52,611 nucleotides of DNA from CAYRVX01 sp964642165 (GTDB lineage: Bacteria; Planctomycetota; Phycisphaerae; SM23-33): NCBI GenBank assembly GCA_964642165.1, contig CAZXOC010000011.1, forward strand, positions 1-52,611, given 5' to 3'. The translations under genes and the position numbers were made by a program. Positions within the stretch are counted from its first letter, which is position 1. Every line of letters starts with the position of its first letter. Under the pieces are notes generated by a model, which worked only from the letters and a program-made list of their open reading frames with translations, searched no databases and was not told the origin of the DNA. Below are positions 43,501-50,205 of the stretch, one piece after another.

Positions 43501-44448
43501 GGACGGGGCGCCCCGGGCCGGGGCGGTGCCCAGTTCCGGGCAGGCGACGGCGCCGGTCTTGACGTGGAAGGCCATGTCGTCGTTGTAGAAGTGCTTCCCG
43601 TCGGCATCGGCCATCAGCCACGACCCGCCCGTCCGGTAGACCTCCAGCGGGTTGTGGTGGAGCAGCCCGCCGTCGCGGAAGGAGAACGCCGCGGGGATGC
43701 CGCGCCCCGTCGGCACCAGCACCGTCGCACCGCCGCCCACCGCGGCCAGGTACCCCTGCGCGGCGACGTTGCCGTACGTGAACCCGTGGTTGTACTGGTA
43801 CAGCCGCGTGTTGCCGGACGTGTCGTTCCGCCAGACCACGCGCCCGCTGGCCGCGTCGATCGCGTGCAGGAAGAACCCCTGCGTCGGGAAGATGCCCGCG
43901 CCGAACACCACCGTGCTCCCGTGGACCACCGGCCCGCCGCGCGCCGGGAACATCGAGATCATCCGCCCGTTGCCGAGGATCTTGCCGCCCGACGGCCCGC
44001 CGCGGAGCTTCCAGAGCAGCCTGCCGTCGGCCGCGCGGAGGCAGTAGAGGTACCCGTCGTCGCTGGCGACGAACAGGCGATCCCTCCAGGCGGCCGGGGC
44101 GAAACGGACGGGCCCGTCCGTGCAGAAGCTCCAGCGCCGCCTGCCCGTCGCGGCATCGAGCGCGTGGACGTGGCAATCGGCCGAGCTGCCGTAGTAGAGC
44201 ATCCCCCCCGCCACGACGGGTTGGCAGCAGAAGTCGAAGGTCATCTTCTGCCACTGCCGGTCCGGCCAGGCCGGCATCGGCCGATGCGCCGGGCGATACG
44301 TCCAGCGGAGCGACAGATCCCCGGGAAGCGCCTCGTTCGTATGGGCCGACCGGGCCGCGTCATGGCGGTACTGGGGCCAGTCGGCCGCCGCCGTCGCTGC
44401 CGTCGCGAGCGCCAGGACCAGCAGCTCAGTCCGCACGTGTCGTCGCAT
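40531..44448 (-). CDS. Secreted PQQ-type beta-propeller with embedded SAM methyltransferase domain and C-terminal malectin-like domain
   Basis: A 1,305-residue protein with a signal peptide (about residues 1-22, then DWPQYRHD). GGAGG lies nine bases before the ATG. Propeller blades with the D-AATG-xxxW pattern (HALDAATGRRRWSF, HAIDAASGRVVWRN) run from about 75 to 460. A class I SAM methyltransferase domain follows (about 475-630): motif I is CLDLACGDGR (502-511) and motif II ends ACDAD (526-530). Blades resume to about 1060 (LDAYNGRVAWEKP, MDAATGEVKWQH). The last 120 residues, with RVRLHFAEL and RVFGVDVAGKAF, look like malectin, a carbohydrate-binding fold. The role may be glycan sensing or modification outside the cytoplasm. 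How SAM would reach it is unclear. It could be a binding-only Rossmann relic. Confidence 0.85.
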   Translation of the reverse strand: MRRHVRTELLVLALATAATAAADWPQYRHDAARSAHTNEALPGDLSLRWTYRPAHRPMPAWPDRQWQKMTFDFCCQPVVAGGMLYYGSSADCHVHALDAATGRRRWSFCTDGPVRFAPAAWRDRLFVASDDGYLYCLRAADGRLLWKLRGGPSGGKILGNGRMISMFPARGGPVVHGSTVVFGAGIFPTQGFFLHAIDAASGRVVWRNDTSGNTRLYQYNHGFTYGNVAAQGYLAAVGGGATVLVPTGRGIPAAFSFRDGGLLHHNPLEVYRTGGSWLMADADGKHFYNDDMAFHVKTGAVACPELGTAPARGAPSSRSPMLRTVRMVSGAIIEDSILIANGTELRALDRAQPFVDSPEITRKWATSRTAAFFAGSPRRRLSQNLQGANVRWEVPLPCRGELIVAGKRAYSGADGAVHALDLETRKVVWTAKIEGTAHGLAAADGRLYASTDTGAIYCFGAGRGAGRIVEAKPQDTPYGDNAIHARAAEEILRRTGVTEGYCLDLACGDGRLAWELARRTKLHVIACDADASSVAAARGKLTAAGLYGPRVTVHRLDAAATGYPAYFANLIVSGRSVAEGAGVVPWAEAKRLQRPCGGAICVGRPGAMRVAVRGRLEGAGVWTHQSGTAANTCASTDRLAGGPLGVLWFGTSGPAGMVPSKARPAAPLYVDGRLYIAGQRFLRCLDAYNGRVAWEKPLPHRASRECYMGANLLGSHYCAGEKEVFFVDDRRGVCLRLDGATGKELGRLRPPARPDGRPGRWAYIAHEDGLLYGTLEGPPMDVGFSHYLAALGTKEEISRGRFTEGCLLFAMDAATGEVKWQHRPKDLIPVNGIAIGGGRVYLIDRPDVSARIARLRRRGQGTPAAAGVGALVALDAGGGKVLWRNDEDVFGTLLALSVEHDALVMGLPIMRRGNLLCDLFTKLAAHRSSDGKRLWSRRIQYHQRPLVVGRTVIVDPGGFDWKTGRKQVVADAACAFDLLTGEPKMRANPVTGQTEPWTFGRSEKCSAWTASERLILYRTGTISYYDVVRDEGVSDVGGVRPGCMINVFAAGGLVFAPDNFAGCTCNYLHRTSMALQQLEAREHWALFMGREPRAGFVRHLALNVGAIGDRRDARGVLWLALPRPDMQKRNGIKVDARALALDGRAVRIDFPGHTRPDPRRQPPKSWPNSRSETWRPGSLYHVNADTHPVAGTDVPWVYTSGQRGPLRVAIDVSRMPAATKYRVRLHFAELAPVKPHERVFGVDVAGKAFLRRFDIAAEAKTPAAALVKETTVGASGSLEISLVPKRGRPVLSGVEIIALPPGTSP

Positions 44449-44548
44449 GGCTCGGAGCCTCCGCCGGCCAGCAGAGCACGCGGCTCTCGCCGGCCCAGTA
44501 GGTGCGGGCCGGGAACGGCGGACGGTAGTACTGGGCGGCGAGGAACAT
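44426..44548 (-). CDS. 40-codon ORF with strong ribosome binding site and GH42-like beginning, overlapping the start of the PQQ fusion gene
   Basis: AAAGGAG (44554-44560) lies five bases before the ATG, the best Shine-Dalgarno in this part of the window. The peptide begins MFLAAQYYRPPFP and has YW at residues 17-18, like the N-terminus of GH42-type beta-galactosidases as I recall them (xYYRPPFPxxxYW). After residue 18 the resemblance ends and the frame stops at 44426, overlapping the downstream gene by 23 bases. It may be the 5' remnant of a deleted glycosidase gene, or a leader peptide translationally coupled to the PQQ gene. No homologue beyond the N-terminal pattern is claimed. Confidence 0.4.
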   Translation of the reverse strand: MFLAAQYYRPPFPARTYWAGESRVLCWPAEAPSHATTRAD

Positions 44549-44670
44549 CGCGTCTCCTTTCTTCTATCGCGCGGGGGCGTCCGGACGGTCCGCGTACAGG
44601 TGACGGTCTGCGCGGGGACGGGTCAAGGGGACAGTGTGCGGGAAGGGGGCATTGGGGTCGCGCCGGCGAA

Positions 44671-44692
44671 CCCACGGAACGCAGTCCGTGGG
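44671..44692 (-). terminator. Hairpin terminator candidate after the CehA-type gene
   Basis: A perfect 8-bp stem (CCCACGGA and TCCGTGGG) with a six-base loop begins 18 bases downstream of the TGA at 44711. There is no long U tract on the minus strand, so termination strength is uncertain. The rest of 44549-44670 holds no recognised gene. Confidence 0.5.
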
Positions 44693-44710
44693 CCTTCTTC
44701 CAGGGGGGCG

Positions 44711-46867
44711 TCACTCGTCCGTCTGGCTTGCGAAGTACGCGCGGGCCTTGCGGTACTGGGCGAGGGCGCGGGAGCGCATCGGCTCGGCGAGGGCCTTCGG
44801 CGCGAAGGCGATCAGGGCGTCGATCTCCCGGACGAAGCGACGGGCGTCGGCGGCGCTGCGGGGTCGCCGGCCCGCGACGATCACGAACAGCGGGTTCGTG
44901 TGGGCGAACTGGTTGTGGGCCGCGGCGTGGGGATAACGCGGCTTGTGCTCGCCGAAACAGCGCGCGGCGAACCACGAGGGCCCCTTCACGTCCACGACGA
45001 CCTGCCACGTCAGGTCCGCGCCAACGCCGTCGACGTCCTTCCGCGCGATGGCCCGGCCGCTGTGCAGCAGCTCGATCAGCCGAACGCGATACTGCGAGCG
45101 CAGCCGGACGGCGAAGCTCACCTTGCCGGGCGTCTCCAGCGCGATGCCGTCGCCGGGCAGCTTGTCACACGCGCCGCGGTTGCTGCCCGCACGCAGCCAG
45201 AGCAGCGGGCCGTTGGTGACGAAGCCGTCGCCGCGCTTCAGCGCCGCCGCCCAGGAGGCGTTCGTGAGCTTCCCGTCCACCTTCGCGTAGACGCGGTTGA
45301 AGCCGAGGCGGCTGAGCCGCCCGTAGCTCGTGCCCGCCGCCCCCGGGACGCGCAGCCCGCAGTTCAGCAGGGCGTACCACGTCCGGTACGTGTTCTCGTA
45401 CAGCCGCCCGCCCCAGCCGTCGCCCGTCCAGCGGCGGGCGGGCGAGTCCAGCAGGTTCTGCATGCTGTTGTCCAGCACGCTCCAGACGTCCATGTGCCCG
45501 AGCGCCGCGCTGACGGCCAGCTCCGGCTGGGCCTGCCCGTGATCGACGCGGAACGCCCGCCCGCGCAGCCACCGCATCGTGATGCCGCCCATCCGGCGCG
45601 CTTGCTCGTCGTAGTGGAACATGGGCGTGTGCTCGCGCCGCCCGGCCGGGGGATCCAGCACCGTCGTCGGGATGTGGAAGTAGAACGTGTTGCCGAAGAT
45701 CCAGTGCTCGATCTCCTGGTTGCTGGTGGACAGGTGCATCGCGTCGCAGTGGCCCCTGTACCGGGGCATGGGGATGGACTTGTGGCTGGAGTAGAGCGTG
45801 TTGGCGGCGACGTGGACGTCCTCGGCGCGCATCTGCCGAAGCGTCGGCCCGCCGCGATAGTGGATGTGCATGTCGCCGCAGAACCAGCCGGCCCGCTCCA
45901 GGGCGCGGAGCGGGCGCATCTCGATCCGGCACCGGGCCGCCCTGCCGGGCTCGATGTCGACGGACCCCTCCCAGTTCGCCCAGCCGGGGCCCTTCATGGC
46001 CGTCACGCGGTAGCGCCCCGGCGGCAGGGGCAGCTCGAAGGCGCCCTGAACGTAGGAAAACCGCGGCTGCCAGGGCGCGTACCACGACTGCGTCCGCCAG
46101 TTCCGCTGGCCGGGGACGACGTACAGGCGGCCGGCTTGGTCCTCGACGAACAGCTTCGCCGCGAGCGGCTCGCCCCCGCCCCGGCGGGCGACCGTGCCGG
46201 CGAGGCGGCCCGACGCCCGGACGTCCAGGACCATCGCCAGCGAGAACGGCTTGCCGCCCGCCGTGCCCTTCAGCTCGACGTCCCTCCGCCCCGCCTTGCC
46301 GGTGGCGAGCACCGGCAGGACGGCCACCTGAGGCAGCGAGGGCGAAAGCTCGAGCTCCCGGCCTTCGACGCGAAGGCCCGGCGCCCGCACGGGTGAGATC
46401 GCCAGCTTGCCCTTCGCCGGCCCCGGCAGCACGCGGAGCACGAGGGCCCCCGGCACGTCGGCGTGGACCGTCAGCTTCGCCCGGGGCGGATCGCCGCGCG
46501 GGTGCCCCTGCTCGTCGAGGAGAACCGTCGCCGCCGGCGGCAGGCGCAGCCGCTTGAGGAAGCCCTCCAGGATGGTCCCCCACTTCGCCGGCAGCAGCCG
46601 CAGGAGGCGTTTCTCGGCGTCGCCGCCCCCGGGCGTGTGCCGTAGCTCGTGCCGCAGGTCGTTCAGCGCCCGCAGTGTGGTTTGGTCCCCCCACCCGCGG
46701 ACCGGCGCGGCCTCCAGCGCCTCGTACGTCTGGCTGTCCGCGGCGGCGAATCCTGCGCGCGGGCCGCCCTCCCCCCGCCTGTCCGCGGCCCCGCGCAGTT
46801 CGCCGCAGACCAGCAACGCCGCGATCATCGCGGCCAGGCAGCCGAAACTCACGTGTGATCGGGCCAT
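44711..46867 (-). CDS. CehA/McbA-family (PHP-like) metallohydrolase, secreted
   Basis: A 718-residue protein with a hydrophobic signal (about residues 6-26). A carboxypeptidase-regulatory-like beta-sandwich covers about 218-318 (GRLAGTVARRGGGEPLAAKLF through LPLPPGRYRVTAMKG, given here in parts). The PHP-like metal motif GDMHIH is at 331-336. The late motif GDGFVTNGPLLWL, typical of the CehA/McbA group, is present. Founding members hydrolyse carbamates or ester/amide bonds of pollutants, but exported planctomycete versions are uncharacterised, so the substrate is unknown. Shine-Dalgarno is weak (AGG nine bases upstream). A hairpin follows the gene. The neighbours suggest a role in processing extracellular organic polymers. 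Confidence 0.8.
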   Translation of the reverse strand: MARSHVSFGCLAAMIAALLVCGELRGAADRRGEGGPRAGFAAADSQTYEALEAAPVRGWGDQTTLRALNDLRHELRHTPGGGDAEKRLLRLLPAKWGTILEGFLKRLRLPPAATVLLDEQGHPRGDPPRAKLTVHADVPGALVLRVLPGPAKGKLAISPVRAPGLRVEGRELELSPSLPQVAVLPVLATGKAGRRDVELKGTAGGKPFSLAMVLDVRASGRLAGTVARRGGGEPLAAKLFVEDQAGRLYVVPGQRNWRTQSWYAPWQPRFSYVQGAFELPLPPGRYRVTAMKGPGWANWEGSVDIEPGRAARCRIEMRPLRALERAGWFCGDMHIHYRGGPTLRQMRAEDVHVAANTLYSSHKSIPMPRYRGHCDAMHLSTSNQEIEHWIFGNTFYFHIPTTVLDPPAGRREHTPMFHYDEQARRMGGITMRWLRGRAFRVDHGQAQPELAVSAALGHMDVWSVLDNSMQNLLDSPARRWTGDGWGGRLYENTYRTWYALLNCGLRVPGAAGTSYGRLSRLGFNRVYAKVDGKLTNASWAAALKRGDGFVTNGPLLWLRAGSNRGACDKLPGDGIALETPGKVSFAVRLRSQYRVRLIELLHSGRAIARKDVDGVGADLTWQVVVDVKGPSWFAARCFGEHKPRYPHAAAHNQFAHTNPLFVIVAGRRPRSAADARRFVREIDALIAFAPKALAEPMRSRALAQYRKARAYFASQTDE

Positions 46868-46921
46868 TGGTTCAACCTGCAGAGATACCTGAGACCACCG
46901 GGTTGACGGGAGCGGAGGCGT

Positions 46922-47386
46922 TCACGGACATCGCAGCAGCCGCCTGGCGAACCGATCGAGCGCACTCGTCCCGCGAAGACAGTACGCGCCAGCGGGGCCG
47001 TCCAATGCCAACAGGAAGCGGGCGAGCAGGTCGCGTCCGAGAAGGAAACCGGGGGCGTCCCGGCTGTAGGCCAATATGGGGAACGGGCCCCGGCCGAGCA
47101 CGTGGACGTACAGGGAGTGGATCGGGAGAGACCGCTGCGATCGGACCTCCTGCCAATCCGTCGGCGTGCCGAAGTCGGATGGGAGCAACACCGGTCCGCG
47201 TGTCCCATCGCAGAGACTCCGAGGGACGCAGGACCGGCTGGCACCGGTGTCGATGGTGGCGTCGAGCGGCGCCGCCTGGACATCCCACCAGTTCCCGTCA
47301 GGACCAAGGCCCGCGACGACATGGACGGCCCCCCGCAGCACCAAGGGGCTGAGCCTGCCGCGTCGGACCTCCGCCTGCCCCTTCAT
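46922..47386 (-). CDS. Retropepsin-like aspartic protease (small, single-domain)
   Basis: A 154-residue protein with the catalytic triplet Asp46-Thr-Gly-Ala in LDATIDTGASRSCVP. The second conserved element, a hydrophobic-hydrophobic-Gly motif, is probably FLLGRDLL near residue 118. Single-domain enzymes of this type act as homodimers, as in retroviral proteases. No signal peptide is seen, so it is probably cytoplasmic. The ATG directly follows the TGA of the upstream gene with zero bases between, and its AAGGAGG lies inside that gene, so the two are translationally coupled. The target is unknown. No transposon or phage sequences surround it. Confidence 0.75.
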   Translation of the reverse strand: MKGQAEVRRGRLSPLVLRGAVHVVAGLGPDGNWWDVQAAPLDATIDTGASRSCVPRSLCDGTRGPVLLPSDFGTPTDWQEVRSQRSLPIHSLYVHVLGRGPFPILAYSRDAPGFLLGRDLLARFLLALDGPAGAYCLRGTSALDRFARRLLRCP

Positions 47387-47917
47387 TCAGCCCTCCTTCG
47401 GTCCGCCCATGAAGTCGTCCTCCCCGTCCGCATCCACGTAGCGAAGCACGAAGGGCAGCGCCCGCTGGCTGTCATCCAGGGGGGCAAGCGCCTCGTCGAT
47501 GGTCTTGCCGTTCCCGAGCACCTCCCCGCTATGGTACGCGACGTACTGCCCGGCGTAGCTTCGGGCCAGCCTTCCCATGTCCAGGTCCATTCCCCTCGCT
47601 TGCCGCCGAACGCCGGCCGTCATCTCGTCGAGGGGCGGGCGCGACGCACCTGGGGTCGCGTCGATCGCGCTGCTCGTCGGCCGCGACGGAACCACGCGAC
47701 TCGCATCCACCTCGCGAGCCCCCGCCAACTGCTCACAGCGCCGCAGGACCTCCCGGTATAGGTTGAGATCCTCCTCGCTCATGCGGATCACGGTCAGGTT
47801 CCCGTGGTCCGCGGACCGCCTCGGCGTTGCCGCCTCCAGAACCTTCAGGAGCATCCGTGCCAACGCCAAGAGGCTGCGGCGACCTAGCTCACCGTCCGGT
47901 GCCATGCGCCCTTCCAT
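47387..47917 (-). CDS. Small DUF5678-like protein, partner of the retropepsin
   Basis: A 176-residue protein of unknown function. The C-terminal part (about 117-165), with YAGQYVAYHSGEVLGNGKT and VLRYVDADGE, resembles DUF5678: a short beta-alpha unit built around a G-x-Y/W-V-A motif. The N-terminal 100 residues are helical and charged, with a hydrophobic helix RSLLALARMLLKVLEA near the start that is not a signal peptide. Two ATGs are possible (47917 and 47905); neither has a strong Shine-Dalgarno. The gene abuts the aspartic protease gene, so the products probably work together, for example as substrate/regulator and protease. This is inference. Confidence 0.65.
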   Translation of the reverse strand: MEGRMAPDGELGRRSLLALARMLLKVLEAATPRRSADHGNLTVIRMSEEDLNLYREVLRRCEQLAGAREVDASRVVPSRPTSSAIDATPGASRPPLDEMTAGVRRQARGMDLDMGRLARSYAGQYVAYHSGEVLGNGKTIDEALAPLDDSQRALPFVLRYVDADGEDDFMGGPKEG

Positions 47918-47961
47918 CCGCCGCCCCGGCCAGCGGGACGGATCTGCCCCGCACCTACTCC

Positions 47962-47991
47962 ATTATCCACCAAGAAGGACGACAGCAGCAA
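47962..47991 (-). promoter_or_regulatory. Sigma-70-type promoter candidate for the DUF5678/retropepsin pair
   Basis: On the minus strand TTGCTG (47986-47991) and GATAAT (47962-47967) are 18 bases apart. GATAAT matches the -10 consensus at five of six positions. Transcription would start about 38 bases before the ATG at 47917. It suggests that the pair is expressed independently of the upstream glycosidase genes. Confidence 0.4.
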
Positions 47992-48076
47992 GGCCTGTCT
48001 CGCCGGCCTCTCCTGTCGACGGAGTCGCGTCGTGAGAGCCCAGCTTCCCTTCGCTGGCGGTTGCCTCGACTCTCGC

Positions 48077-50110
48077 CTACCCCGCCGGCTTCAGGAGGAC
48101 GTAGTCCAGGCCGAACATGTGGCTCTTGACGGCCTTGGGGTTGGCGCCGGTGATCTCGACGGTCAGCTTGTGGGCGCCCTCGCTCAGCTCGTGCGTGCCG
48201 AGGGAGATCGGCGGCGTGTTGACCACGTCGGGGTCGTACAGGTCGACGGCCTCGCCGACCTTCTTCCCGTCCAGCGAGAGCTGCACGATGCCGTAGTCGC
48301 GGGCCTTGGTGAGCACGGCGGCCAGCTCGTACTTCCCGGCCTGCTCGACGGGCAGGGCGAGGGTGAGCTTGTCGCCCACCTTGGCGCGGGTCCACCACAG
48401 GTGCGCGAGCCCGCTCCATTTGCCCCTGGGGAACGGGTCCATGCCCTGCTGCTGCGTTACGCCGCCGGTCCGGGCGAGGACCTTCATCCTCTCGCCCTCG
48501 ATGGCGCCCTTGATGCGGTAGACGGCCGGGGCCGTGCAGTAGCCCCAGCGCTGCTTCAGCGGCGCGGGCTCGTAGGGGTCCTCGCCGCCCGGCGCCTGGT
48601 ACCAGTAGGCCGTCGCGGCGTAGAGCGTGGGCTTGCGGTTGGGGTAGTACTTCTCGATGGCGGCCTCGAAGGACGTCTGGAACGGCACGTTGTCGCCGAT
48701 GTGCCAGCGATTGACGGACACGTGCCCGCGGTTGCCCGAGGCGATGGTCTGGTTGTGGAACGCGCGGTGGAAGATCTGCGCCGTGCACCAGGCGTAGCCG
48801 AAGTAGTCCTCGCTGCCCGTGCCGATGGTGGAGGGGAACTTCTCGCCGTCGACGAAGAACTTCTCGTCGCCCTCGCCCCACCAGCCGCCGCGCGGGTTCC
48901 AGACGTGCAGCATGACGCCGACGAAGCGCCCGCGCCCGGTCGTCTTGAGCATGGTCCAGTCGATCGCGCGGCGCTCGGGCTCGGCGGGCAGGAAGGCGTC
49001 GCGGTGCCACTTGCAGTGGAAGCGCCCGAGCTGCTCGACGGGGCGGCTCAGCGGGGCATGCGTGACCTGGCACGACACGGTGCGGGGGACCGTGCCGCTG
49101 TTGACGAGCTCGACCCTGGCGCTGCGGGCGAAGGGCATGTACCACAGGCTGTACACGCCGTCCTCCAGGTCCATGCCCATCGGGAAGGAATGGTACTCGT
49201 TGATGCCCGGGGCCGTGCCGAAGAAGTCCCCCGCCGGCGCCCAGACGCTCGGGCTCTTCTCGCCGTCCCACGTGATCTTGAGGACGACCTCCCGCAGGAC
49301 GGCCCGCTGTTCCTCGATGTCTTCCGGAACGGACATGTCCCCGCGGATGGCGGTGATGGCCCGCGGGCCCCGGATCTCCATCAGCGTGGCCGTCTTGCCC
49401 GGCTGGACGGTCACTTGCGCGCCCTGCGTCTCCTGCCCCGCGCGCCGCCCGGCCGGGTCCGTGCCGAGGCCCGTCCGGAAGTACTCGTCCACGCCGGCCA
49501 GGGCCCCCTCCTCCTCGGCCGACAGCGGCAGGCGGAACGTCGGCAGCCGCGTGCCCTTCGGGTACGTCGTGTACGTGAAGTGGAAGTACCGCCCCCAGCC
49601 CTTCTCCGCGACGATCTTGCACGACTTCTGGTAGGGAATCGGCACGTAGCAGTTCTGCCCGCGCGCGGCCATGTAGCACAGCGACTCGTACACGAACGGC
49701 TTCGTCGTGCGGTCGAAGTACTTCACGAACGGCAGGTCGACGGCGGGCTTCTCCGCGCCGTCCAGGTAGATCTGCACGTGGCCGTTGGCGGTCCGGGCCG
49801 ACCAGATCCGCCAGATCACGCCGGGACCCTCCATCTCGGCGAAGACCTCCCGGTCGCCCTCGCGCCGGATGATGCCCGTGCCGTCGCCGTTGGCGCCCCA
49901 CGCGACGTACTTGCCGGTCGCCTCGTCGTACTTGCTCCGGCGGTCGTAGCTGGACCACTGCACGCACTTCTCCCCAGGCTGCGGCAGGACGGCCAGGTGC
50001 TCCAGGTCCGTCAGGCGCTTCACCAGGTCCACGTAGGTCAGCTTCTCCCCGGCCGCGCTCAACTGCGCGCCGAGCAGGACGGGGATCAGGGCCACCAGTC
50101 TGCTGCGCAT
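48077..50110 (-). CDS. GH172 (DUF2961) family glycoside hydrolase, secreted
   Basis: A 677-residue protein with a short signal peptide (residues 1-20, ending LSAA). AAGGAG lies seven bases upstream of the ATG. The catalytic double jelly-roll carries family patterns such as GPGVIWRIWSA, the DGxxxPxVDLPF stretch (DGAEKPAVDLPFVKYFD), and GTGSEDYFGYAW near residue 430 with acidic residues likely to lie in the active site. The last 110 residues form a beta-sandwich typical of these proteins (GKYELAAVLTKARDYG, LDYVLLKPAG). Known GH172 enzymes act on difructose anhydride or D-arabinofuran and form oligomers; specificity here cannot be read. It lies 95 bases downstream of the GH16 gene on the same strand and probably shares a transcript. 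Confidence 0.85.
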   Translation of the reverse strand: MRSRLVALIPVLLGAQLSAAGEKLTYVDLVKRLTDLEHLAVLPQPGEKCVQWSSYDRRSKYDEATGKYVAWGANGDGTGIIRREGDREVFAEMEGPGVIWRIWSARTANGHVQIYLDGAEKPAVDLPFVKYFDRTTKPFVYESLCYMAARGQNCYVPIPYQKSCKIVAEKGWGRYFHFTYTTYPKGTRLPTFRLPLSAEEEGALAGVDEYFRTGLGTDPAGRRAGQETQGAQVTVQPGKTATLMEIRGPRAITAIRGDMSVPEDIEEQRAVLREVVLKITWDGEKSPSVWAPAGDFFGTAPGINEYHSFPMGMDLEDGVYSLWYMPFARSARVELVNSGTVPRTVSCQVTHAPLSRPVEQLGRFHCKWHRDAFLPAEPERRAIDWTMLKTTGRGRFVGVMLHVWNPRGGWWGEGDEKFFVDGEKFPSTIGTGSEDYFGYAWCTAQIFHRAFHNQTIASGNRGHVSVNRWHIGDNVPFQTSFEAAIEKYYPNRKPTLYAATAYWYQAPGGEDPYEPAPLKQRWGYCTAPAVYRIKGAIEGERMKVLARTGGVTQQQGMDPFPRGKWSGLAHLWWTRAKVGDKLTLALPVEQAGKYELAAVLTKARDYGIVQLSLDGKKVGEAVDLYDPDVVNTPPISLGTHELSEGAHKLTVEITGANPKAVKSHMFGLDYVLLKPAG

Positions 50111-50185
50111 GGGTGCTCTCCTTGTTGTGGGTGGGGCTGTGCTGCCGGGTGCCAGCTTATGGCCGGCGGCGAGGAATGCAACGGT

Positions 50186-50205
50186 CCGTCCGCCGCGCCG
50201 GACGG
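50186..50205 (-). terminator. Hairpin directly after the GH16 stop codon
   Basis: A 7-bp perfect stem (CCGTCCG and CGGACGG) with a six-base loop begins at the base after the TGA. There is no U tract, so it may be an mRNA-stabilising or attenuating hairpin rather than a full terminator. Confidence 0.35.

Noticed and set aside
38996..44254. Minus-strand open frame of about 1,752 codons
   Set aside because: It overlaps the PQQ fusion and the Gfo/Idh gene in a different frame and is Arg/Gly-rich without motifs.
48040..48057. CCAGC/GCTGG hairpin after the GH172 gene as a terminator
   Set aside because: Only a 5-bp stem with an 8-base loop and no U tract; too weak to call.
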